Of a stretch of DNA of 64,000 bases, positions 20,937-28,239 are shown in pieces (the stretch's first letter is position 1; each line of letters starts with the position of its first letter). Where the stretch lies: the NCBI GenBank assembly GCA_021234155.1, contig JAJEKV010000031.1, positions 5,348,748 through 5,412,747 on the forward strand. The letters are read 5' to 3'. The notes under the pieces are model-generated. The model was not told the DNA's origin. It did not search any database and worked only from the letters and a program-made list of their open reading frames with translations. The position numbers were made by a program, and so were the translations under genes. This DNA comes from Isoetes taiwanensis (Eukaryota > Streptophyta > Lycopodiopsida > Isoetales > Isoetaceae).

Positions 20937-21920
20937 GCAATGCGTAACATTACTGGGAATACACCCATCTTTGACCATTTCTTTGAAAAGCTGAATAGCA
21001 TCATTGAATCTATGGTTCTTGCAACATCCATTGATGAGTGTTGTATATGTAAATGAAGATGGAGAACAACCATGTCTGGCCATTACTTTGATCGGCTCAA
21101 TAGCTTTGTCAATTTGATTTGCAGCACAAAGGCCACTCAAGTAAGAAGTGTAAGTCACTACATTAGGGACACAACCAACAGCTGCCATGTCTTCAAGCAG
21201 CTCGTCAGCTTCGCCAAATTGCCTCGCCTTGCAATACCCTGTAATCATTACAGTATAAGTAAAGACAATAACTTTTTTGCCATTATCCAGCAGTTCTTGA
21301 AATATCTTCTCCGCCCTGTCCAGATGGCCAGCTTTGCAGAGCCCATCCATGAAGATCTCACAAGCAACTATATCAGTTTGAAAGCTTTTTTTAGTTATGT
21401 CATCAAAAAGCTTAATGGCCTCACTGAAGTTGCTTGTCTTAAAAAGACTGTCCAATATGCTAAGGCGCGTGTTGTCATCATCATTGGCAGAAATGTCTTG
21501 GAGCTCCCTCACAATTGTTCTTGCTTCTAACACATGGCCAGCCTTACAAAGATAGCGCACAAGCAGACTATATATAATTGCTGGAGGTTCCATCCCCAAA
21601 CTCGTCATCTCTTTAAAAAGATTTATTGCTTCCTGGATTTCACCAGCTTGACAAAGACCACGAATGATAATACCAAAACTAAAGGCGTTAGGTCTGAAAA
21701 ATACCTCCCAAAAAAAACTATATGCTTGTTCATGTTCACCACGATTCACAAGCCACTCTAGAAGACAATTATAAGTGTAGCATGTATGCTTATACCATGG
21801 CCGCCTGGACGCCCAATCATAAAACTCTAACACTACTTTTGTATTCTGCATGTCCTGCAGTACAAGCAGTATTGTTTTTTCTGTTAGGGTACCTCCCCAC
21901 GCATCAAGCGATTTCGCCAA
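20898..21920 (-). CDS. P-class pentatricopeptide repeat protein (core ORF)
   Basis: An open frame of about 340 codons encodes about eight tandem 35-residue PPR motifs. Examples are 'TYNCLLEWLVNRGEHEQAYS', 'SFGIIIRGLCQAGEIQEAIN', 'YSLLVRYLCKAGHVLEAR', 'CEIFMDGLCKAGHLDRAE', 'YTVMITGYCKARQFGEAD' and 'YTTLINGCCKNHRFNDAI'. The family binds organelle RNA in a sequence-specific way and acts in RNA processing, stability or translation. No E, DYW or SMR domain is visible. The first codon of this stretch is TTG, so the real start lies upstream. The last 12 or so residues, after 'GCIPSNVTH', come from the inserted element rather than the ancestral gene. As it stands, the insertion truncates the protein only slightly. 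Confidence 0.85.
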   Translation of the reverse strand: MAKSLDAWGGTLTEKTILLVLQDMQNTKVVLEFYDWASRRPWYKHTCYTYNCLLEWLVNRGEHEQAYSFFWEVFFRPNAFSFGIIIRGLCQAGEIQEAINLFKEMTSLGMEPPAIIYSLLVRYLCKAGHVLEARTIVRELQDISANDDDNTRLSILDSLFKTSNFSEAIKLFDDITKKSFQTDIVACEIFMDGLCKAGHLDRAEKIFQELLDNGKKVIVFTYTVMITGYCKARQFGEADELLEDMAAVGCVPNVVTYTSYLSGLCAANQIDKAIEPIKVMARHGCSPSSFTYTTLINGCCKNHRFNDAIQLFKEMVKDGCIPSNVTHCPGGFTYSKGGMP

Positions 21921-22093
21921 CCCATGCCATTTCTGTCCTGTTTTAAAATCGTAATCAGAACCTTAGCGTTATCCTGATCGGCCTCCAAATTACAAATTTT
22001 TTTCTTTCGATAGAGCTTCACTTTAGGTACATTGAAATCGCACATACCTGAACCAACAATGCTTATAATTTCTGCAGAAACATTTAAAGACTT

Positions 22094-22571
22094 GGGTGAA
22101 AGCATGCTACGGTGTACCACTTTTGGAACCCTCAAAAGTACCTACACTGGGTACTTTTTTTTTTTTTGAAGAACTGTGTCAGCAATATATTAAAAGAATG
22201 GTAATGTTACAAAGCAAGTGAGGAGGAAGGAGAACTGCCCCAAAGAGACAGTGATACCTCGACACTCCACAACAACTGCAACTCTACTGCTGTACAAACT
22301 GACTGGGTACTTTTAAATATGGTATTTTCATAGTTTTCTTTGCACTAAAATCAATAAAAAAAATTTGAATTGAAGGTCAATAACATGTCAATTTATAGTA
22401 TCAAAGTATAACAACACCATTAGAAACTAAAATGAATCAATCAACTCTCAAACTTATTGTTTATTGAGACATTTATGCAAGTTCCCAGTACCCAGTACTG
22501 GGTACTTTTTTGGGTAGTTTTGCACTCCCTAAAAGGTAATTTATATGGTACACCCTAGCATGCTTTCACCC
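22094..22571. mobile_element. MITE with GGGTGAAAGCATGCTA ends in the PPR N-terminus
   Basis: Its inverted ends, GGGTGAAAGCATGCTA at 22,094 and the complement ending at 22,571, match perfectly. They are flanked by ACTT on both sides (22,090-22,093 and 22,572-22,575). Subterminal blocks AGTACC and CTGGGTACTTTT recur. Without the retroposon inside it, the element is about 320 bp. A second member of the family lies at 62,877-63,170. A 4-bp, non-TTAA target is unusual for the common plant superfamilies. Confidence 0.85.
22159..22301 (-). mobile_element. Short retroposon (SINE or LINE 3' end) nested in the MITE
   Basis: A 143-bp insert starts with a T-run, which is a poly(A) tail on the minus strand. 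It is flanked by the 13-bp direct repeat ACTGGGTACTTTT (22,146-22,158 and 22,302-22,314). Minus-strand sequence ending 'TTTTAATATATTGCTGACAC' before the tail resembles a plant LINE 3' end. The poly(A) tail plus long target duplication is the mark of L1-type retroposition. Confidence 0.75.
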
Positions 22572-22745
22572 ACTTACCCTTTAGCGGAAAAGCCTCAACA
22601 GGGTCAAGCCTAGGTGCAGAATCATTTTTTCTTGGCACAGATGCTTCCTTTGAGGAAGTGTCCACGCCTGAGCTTGTTGAGGCATTCCTCCACTCGGAAC
22701 ATCTACTCTAGTCAGGAAATTATCGTCGTTGTCCAATAATACTTG

Positions 22746-23040
22746 CATAATAAAATATATATTTAATGAGGTTATGTGTATTATTTTTTTTTATTACATC
22801 GTCATTTTTGGTAAATGATGTATTTGTTTTGTTCCATTTTTGCAGCTTTCACAAAGTAGGTATGTCACATTGCAAACTAGACAATAAGAGTAATTTGGAG
22901 AATTACCAATTTGACGTAACTTTCATTGGTAAGCCTTGCGCAATTATACATTGTCTTACTTTATTTAGTTTAAAGAAATATAGCTCAACGGTTCAAATTG
23001 TAATGTGTGCTTTGTTCAGAGGTGTTGCTATATTGAGATA
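22746..23040. other. Intergenic or intronic, no gene recognised
   Basis: This is T-rich sequence with a TTTTGCAG acceptor-like site near 22,838-22,846. It is probably the 5' part of the unrecognised plus-strand gene that follows, but no exon can be assigned with confidence. Confidence 0.3.
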
Positions 23041-23525
23041 ATGGCTTGGACATTGCATGAACAAGAAACATTAATACAATTTTGGAATAGAAATAGAGTT
23101 GGATCAAAGAAAGCACGTGCAAAGCATTTCGTAGATTCACATCCAGGCTAAAGTTTCTAGACTTGAAGAAAATGGCTTACTTGATAACACTCTCGACATT
23201 GTTCAACATCCTCTTGTAGCATCACCAAATGGTATTCATGACATGAATGTTGATATGAACGTTCACCAATGTGCTGAACAACATGTTGTGGATAGAAATA
23301 CACATAACAGGTATGCAATATTTAATACTTTTGCAGCTTTCAAGACCATGTAAACTTCATGGATGCTATTCATGATTTCACACACTTTGCAATGTTTAAT
23401 ACTTTTGCAGCTTGCAAGACCATGTAAACTTCATGGATCCTACTCATGATCAAAATGTTTGCCCAAGATCCATCAATAATATTGAGCTCAATATGAGTAC
23501 AGAAGACGAATATGTAGCACAATAA
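23041..23525 (+). CDS. Unrecognised split gene A (partial, one frameshift)
   Basis: An open stretch starts at ATG 23,041 ('MAWTLHEQETLIQFWNRNRV', then 'GSKKARAKHFVDSH'). After a 1-base shift it continues as 'KVSRLEENGLLDNTLDIVQH' to 'VVDRNTHNR', ending at a consensus donor (CAG|GTATGC, about 23,310). A TTTTGCAG acceptor leads to a last exon with 'QNVCPRSINNIELNMSTEDE' and a stop near 23,524. The N-terminal W...L..FW pattern could be a Myb/SANT-like or transposase-associated helix, but I do not recognise the family. A paralogous arrangement lies at 25,075-25,713, with the same 'NKHNR/NTHNR' donor and 'NNIELN' last exon. Confidence 0.45.
23315..23449. repeat. Tandem duplication (74-bp period) of an acceptor site and exon start
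   Basis: The sequence from 'gcaatatttaatacttttgcag' to 'aacttcatggatgctattcatga' occurs at 23,315-23,375 and again at 23,389-23,449. Each copy carries a TTTTGCAG splice acceptor and the first ~40 bases of the last exon of gene A, giving two alternative acceptors. Confidence 0.85.
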
Positions 23526-23699
23526 CAGGGGGTTACTTTTAGATTTTTATACGCTTTTTCACATGGTTTTTCTATGATTTCGTTGTTGTATTCGTTGAGG
23601 TGTACTAAATAGTATTTCTAGAGTGCACCCTTTATGGGCCGTTGATTTTCGTTGGTTGGAACAATCCGAGGGTTGTTGTCTTCCTCTGCATGTGTTTGT

Positions 23700-23855
23700 G
23701 CATGAACACTGCGCATGTGTATGCATGTGCATGTGCATGTGCATGTGTGTGCATGTGCATGTGCATGTATATACATGTGCATGTGTATTGTGCAAGTGCA
23801 AGTGCAAGTGCATGTGTGCATGTGTGTGCATGTGTGCATATGCATGTGTACTTGC
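23700..23855. repeat. TGCATG / GTGCAT alternating purine-pyrimidine tract
   Basis: About 150 bases of TGCATGTGCATG-type hexamers, with a short GTGCAA variant block, alternate purine and pyrimidine almost throughout. All frames stay open, giving Cys/Met/Val- or His/Thr-rich translations. I treat these as composition artefacts. Confidence 0.95.
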
Positions 23856-24572
23856 CCTCTTGGATTCTTATTGCCGGAGTGGATTTTACTACCACTTGAT
23901 GGATTTTTTGCTCACACTTACAAAGGTATTTGTTTTTTAATGTTTCTTCAGTTAGCATAATGTTTTGTTTTACAAGGTATTGGTTTCCTGATTCTACAAT
24001 GTAGTGCTGCAAAACTCCCTTTTGTTTCCTTCCTAAGATTTGCTGCAGATTCAAGTTTAGGCCCTCTGTTTGCTTCCAACTCTTGGATATTCCTGGCTGC
24101 CGGATTGTTCATAGTAGCCAGCCTTTAGCTTCAATCAACAAGCGGATTCTTATGCACACAACAGGCGGATTATTCCACGCCCTTTTCCATGTCACGTAGA
24201 TCAGTCAAACAGTGGCCACAAGAATGCATTTATATTGTAGGTTTGGAAGTTTAATCGAACCATAAGCTGAATTATGCATTACCTTTAAGCTAGAGATGGA
24301 ACATCCAAAATCATATGGATTGATAAACAATGGTGTCATTGTGAAAGAGAAATAGTTGTAGCGGAAGTAACAATATGTAGCATAATAACAGGGGGTTTTC
24401 TTTGTGTTGCAAACTTTATGACTTTCAGAATAATGGGATCAATCTGCTCTATCTTTATGGTAACTTTTATTTATGTTCTATTTGTTTTATTGTGATCAAA
24501 TTCAAAAGCTACAGGTGATGAAAGCCTCAAATGAATTCTAGTTTTTTCCTGGTTTGAATTCTAAAATTTTTG
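23856..24572. other. No gene recognised
   Basis: This is plus-strand sequence downstream of gene A. The phrase 'ataacagggggttttctttg' near 24,384 resembles 'caataacagggggttacttt' at about 23,520, so part of the 3' end of gene A may be duplicated here. Nothing else is identified. Confidence 0.3.
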
Positions 24573-25063
24573 TCACATCCGGGGGGGGTGACGTAAGGCC
24601 CCGAAGGGGCCAAAAAAATTTTTTTGCAACACAAACCATTAACATCCAACATATAAAAATTAAATCCCCCAACACATAACAACCAACACATAACAACCAA
24701 TACATAACAACCATTGACATTAACAACCAACACATAACTATCATTGACATTAATTAACACAAACATTGGGTCCAACACATTTAAATTAAAATCCCCCTTA
24801 AACCCCCTTTGGTTTGGGTGCATATTCACTGACGTAGGGCAGCGAGAGCCCTCATAATTGTATTTTGCACGTACGAAATCAACACCATATAGTATTCCGC
24901 TTGAAATCTTATAGTATTTTGCGAATCTTGTTATACAGTATAGCAAATTTTGTACTTGCATACCCCACAAACGAGGAACTTTACGTACGGTATAGATTAA
25001 GGAATAAGGGGTGAATACGCCTATCCAACAGCTCTCGTTGCCCGGAGTTACCCCCCGCGTGAT
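24573..25063. mobile_element. Fold-back element with G-rich ends
   Basis: The left end TCACATCCGGGGGGGGTGAC and the right end (reading inward on the minus strand) TCACGCGGGGGGTAAC are similar inverted repeats. Inside are a GGCCCCGAAGGGGCC palindrome (24,597-24,611) and a 14-15 bp AACAACCAACACAT minisatellite (about 24,665-24,745). The style resembles the hAT-like element at 20,701, but no clear target duplication was found. A minus-strand open frame spanning it is unlikely to be a gene. Confidence 0.5.
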
Positions 25064-25074
25064 ATTGCATCAAG

Positions 25075-25713
25075 TTCTTGGAAGAGGAGAGCACATTCAA
25101 AACATTCTTCACAATGTCATATTCATTGCCCAGCTCTGATCAATCACATCCATCAACGTTGTCAAGTATACGCAACATTTATGAATTTGCAAGTAATACT
25201 AGCACTATTGAAGTCCATTCTATACATAGCACGAATGATGGTAACCATCTCGATGCTGATATTGAAGACTTTTCTATTAATGGTATTCATGATTTTGAAG
25301 GCTCGGTTCAAAACAATGAAGGTGTTGTACCATCTATGCTCTTGGTGGTGTCAATGGTGGTGTCAATGTGGATCTTTGTTCCATGTCCATGAACAACCTT
25401 CACCAACGTGGTGATGAACAACATAGTGTAGAGGCAAACAAACATAACAGGTATGCTTTAAATGAAACTCTAATGCACGTACAATATTTCTTAGGTTTAA
25501 CACTTATTATGTTGCTCCACTTTCTTAGCACAAATTTTATAATATTTAATGGTTTTGTAGGTTACAAGGTTGTGTACAATTCGTGGACGCTATTTCTCAT
25601 CAAAACGTTTGTTCAAGCTCCATGAATAATATAGAGCTCAACGTCACTAAAGAAGACAGTATTGCTTCAACTTCTTGGAAGAAAAGAGCACGCTCTGTCC
25701 TAGTCTTTGACTA
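25075..25713 (+). CDS. Unrecognised split gene B, paralogue of gene A (partial)
   Basis: The exon from about 25,075 is Ser/Asn-rich ('SSDQSHPSTLSSIRNIYEFA', 'STNDGNHLDADIEDFSINGI'). After one shift it continues through 'NNLHQRGDEQHSVEANKHNR' to a CAG|GTATGC donor at about 25,450. An acceptor TTTTGTAG at about 25,560 opens the last exon. That exon reads 'GCVQFVDAISHQNVCSSSMN', then 'NIELNVTKEDSIASTSWKKR', with a stop at about 25,712. The exon pattern and last-exon sequence match gene A. It has an acidic, low-complexity N-terminal part and a basic 'KKRAR' near the C-terminus, which could be a nuclear signal. Function is unknown. Confidence 0.45.
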
Positions 25714-26604
25714 ATAGTTGCCTTGCTGGGATGAGGATTATTGCACACAATTAACTAACAGATTCTAGCGTCCATGTTCATGCAAAGAAATGGATCCACA
25801 TCCATGATCATGCAAGATGACACAAGCAATACCTGTAAACCTTACAATCCATGATAATAACTTGTCTTTTGCACTTCCATGTCTGATATGCAAGTTCGTG
25901 CCAGATTAATTGCAATATGTGCAATGAAAAATAATGTACCTTAAATGGATATGATCCTTAACATAAGAAATCATTACAAACTCCAACCTTTAAGTACAAT
26001 TTTTTAAAGCAATCTAAAGAAGCATCTCTGATGGAGTCAATTTTTATAGCTGGCCACAAGATAGTTTCCATCATCAAAAAGGTATGTTAGCTTGTTGCAC
26101 CTGAAAGCTGGGAGCTGCCAGCTTATTACACCTACGGGCTGGGAGCTGTGCACTTGGATAATCTGTTGAAAGGAGCCGGTAATCTGGGTTCTACATGCCA
26201 GAATGGACTAGTATTTGACGGAGCAAAGCTCTCTGACAGAGAAATTTGCTACAGAGGTTCTAGTCTTTGACTAATAGTTGCTTACATACTTATTCAATAA
26301 TGCATTCGAACATGTATATTGAGGTCAGTGGGGATGAGAAAATAGAACCTAGCATTTAGGGCATACACGCGTTTATGTACAAGTATTTTTTGTTATGGCC
26401 TTGTATAACAAAGTCAATAAGCTTTTAGGACTTGCATGCACCCATATGGGAGATCCTTCCTGCAGGGCTCTTCCGTTTTAGCTTCCTTAGCTACTAGATT
26501 ATGGGAGTTCTGTCAACTTGATGTGCCAGGATTATGCTAAGCTAACATCTAAAAATAGTTAACGTGAGGTTGTCTTTTCTTGCACTTTGTATCCAGTTGT
26601 TTAC
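25714..26604. other. No gene recognised; 22-bp direct repeat
   Basis: The 22-base string starting CTAGTCTTTGACTAATAGTT occurs at about 25,700 (end of gene B) and again at about 26,260, bounding some 560 bp. In between are 'gggagctgccagcttatta'-type repeats (about 26,108-26,150). The spacing suggests an insertion or a partial duplication. Confidence 0.35.
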
Positions 26605-26749
26605 CTTCCTGCAGTGATTGGTTCTGTAGAGCTTGCGAAACAAAAAATTTGTAAAAAGAATTGGCTTGCGCAATCACCCTCATGAGATTACAGAGGTATA
26701 GAAGCTCATTTCCAGACCTGGGCAGCAGATTGGCTCTTGTCATAATGAC
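26605..26749 (-). CDS. Isolated exon of an unrecognised gene
   Basis: On the minus strand, a TATTGCAG acceptor is followed by a 48-codon open stretch ('VIMTRANLLPRSGNELLYLC', 'NLMRVIAQANSFYKFF'). The stretch closes at a CAGGAAG|GTAAAC donor. Balanced composition and good splice signals make a real exon likely. I do not recognise the family. It may belong with the minus-strand pieces at 27,288-27,345 and 27,361-27,705. Confidence 0.4.
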
Positions 26750-27287
26750 CTGCAATATGGAAATACAATGCTAATGAAAATTCAGAAAACTCCATGTATG
26801 AGATTTTATACTTATTCTTCCTTTAAGATATTTTTAAGCATGCTTACATTGCTATAACAAAAGACATTCTTTCAATGTCTGATTCTACAACAGAAGATCT
26901 GGCATGCGTTGCTTCCAACAAAGGATATACTTCCAGTCCTTACAAACAGCCCCTGATTTGAGGGGAATTTAGATAGTCTGCCTTCAAGCCGTGTTTATAA
27001 CTTGTGTTCTTTCCAAAATGTTTGGTCTCCCTTTTCTTTAAACTGTCCAAATGGACCTATCCTGTAAACTCTAAACTTTCCCAAAAACTGTCCAAAATTT
27101 TATAGCATAAACTGTCGAAATTTGCATATCTGACTTCGTTACTCCTATATTAACCTTTTGAAAGATGCACATGAAGTTCATCTTTTCATATTCTTTGCAA
27201 TGTTGCTATGCCACTAAACTTTCTTGTGAATCCAATATATTCTAGTTTACAAAATACTATAGTAGGAGCTGAACAGACCCCAAACTT

Positions 27288-27345
27288 ACATGCAGCATGG
27301 ATTAGGGTCTTTCCATCCTTCCTGTTGAGGAATGATGACGTACGG
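27288..27345 (-). CDS. Isolated ankyrin-like exon fragment
   Basis: The minus-strand frame reads 'SSFLNRKDGKTLIHAAC' and ends at a GT-AAGTTT donor. 'DGKT-L-IHAAC' is the core of an ankyrin repeat (consensus G-x-T-x-LHxAA). Only half a repeat is present, so the call is tentative. Confidence 0.35.
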
Positions 27346-27360
27346 CCTTAAACTAAACAT

Positions 27361-27705
27361 TCAAGGTGATTCTTCCTTAGTTGAATTGCTTCTTCCTAGA
27401 GCAATGCTTCTTACCGAATCAACCTGAAGGAACTGCTTTCTACTTTCCCTTGAGTCCCGGACCTGAGATTCTTCAACGAAGGAAATAAATGCCCTTAACG
27501 TGCTTTTGCCCCTACTCAAGGATTGGAAGAGAGCGGTCTGTAGAAGAATATTGAGACGGCGATCTGTAGCCCATTTCCTGCTGAAGCTTTTCCAGATACT
27601 AAATCCCACACTCTTATGCCTGGTTGCCCAGAGCAGGCCTCTCCGGTTAGCCAGTTTCAAGAGTGGCTGCCCAACAACGAAAACGACCGAGCATTTACAG
27701 CCAAT
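27361..27705 (-). CDS. Unrecognised minus-strand open frame
   Basis: About 110 codons stay open ('LLKLANRRGLLWATRHKSVG', 'ILLQTALFQSLSRGKSTLRA', 'FISFVEESQVRDSRESRKQF'), ending in a stop at 27,361. The sequence is basic, Ser-rich and evenly composed, unlike the chance frames around it. No family is recognised. Confidence 0.3.
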   Translation of the reverse strand: MGCKCSVVFVVGQPLLKLANRRGLLWATRHKSVGFSIWKSFSRKWATDRRLNILLQTALFQSLSRGKSTLRAFISFVEESQVRDSRESRKQFLQVDSVRSIALGRSNSTKEESP

Positions 27706-27724
27706 AACGGGTTTTTAGCAGTCA

Positions 27725-27812
27725 TAGGCATATTTCAAGCATAATACTGGCATATACCTATAATATGCCACAAACCCACATAAACAAGGGTTTGCCCCCT
27801 TAGGGGCAACCC
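27725..27812. repeat. Repeat with TTGCCCC hairpin at the array's left edge
   Basis: A block containing 'ggcatatacctataatatgcc', 'aacccacataaacaaggg' and the hairpin TTGCCCCCTTAGGGGCAA (27,792-27,809) is a diverged copy of blocks inside the tandem units at about 40,213-40,290 and 57,405-57,482. It abuts the start of the first 17.2-kb unit. Confidence 0.6.
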
Positions 27813-28239
27813 AAAAAAAAGGGAGAAGGAAAATCACAAATATAAATTACATATGTAGAGATACTATCAGCTTTAAAACCATGGCATAGCATGATGTCAA
27901 AATTGTCATAGAAGAACACGATCATAGATCAAGTACACAGCCCTCACGAACTTGAGTTGAACCTCTGGAAGGACTATTATGACAACTTTGGTCAGATAAT
28001 AGCATATAACTTCCTCTCAGGTTAAAAAAAGTGATACATTTCCTCAAATTCAACGCCCAATTTGATGAAGTTAGATGTGGAAGATTAGCACTATTGCTGG
28101 TAGAATACGAATGGCCACCAAGTTGGACTGTAGCAGATGTCAAATGTACAACACCTTTGAAGTTTAAAGTCACTGGCTGGGGCACTGGCCTAGAGAGGAT
28201 AATGCTAACACATCCTTATTGTTTGTGATTGCTATTTTT

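Larger units (their letters stand above)
20609..22745 (-). pseudogene. P-class PPR gene, whole locus with insertions
   Basis: This locus encodes an organelle-type RNA-binding PPR protein. The core frame is at 21,920-20,898. Downstream, removing the 236-bp element and one 8-bp target copy continues the frame through 'HCILHYGLRKHG' to a TAA at 20,611-20,609. Upstream, minus-strand sequence at about 22,711-22,576 reads as a Ser-rich segment ('STSSGVDTSSKEASVPRK'). It continues in frame across the 478-bp MITE (one 4-bp target copy removed) into 'SLNVSAEIISIVGSGM'. One 1-base shift near 21,930 (AGAAATGG; an extra A would join the frames) and probably another near 22,700 remain. The true start codon is not established. 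It is either a recently broken gene or a gene plus sequencing errors. Confidence 0.7.

Noticed and set aside
23559-24054. Cys/Met/Val- and His/Thr-rich open frames on both strands
   Set aside because: They arise from the TGCATG microsatellite, with no independent support.
24527-24970. 147-codon minus-strand open frame rich in Val/Leu/Cys
   Set aside because: It lies almost entirely inside the fold-back element and spans its AACAACCAACACAT minisatellite; hydrophobicity follows from the repeat.
28038-28238. Plus-strand frame in the unit 1 left end
   Set aside because: It is a shadow of sequence downstream of the minus-strand WD40 gene and is not conserved at CAG/CTG sites between units.
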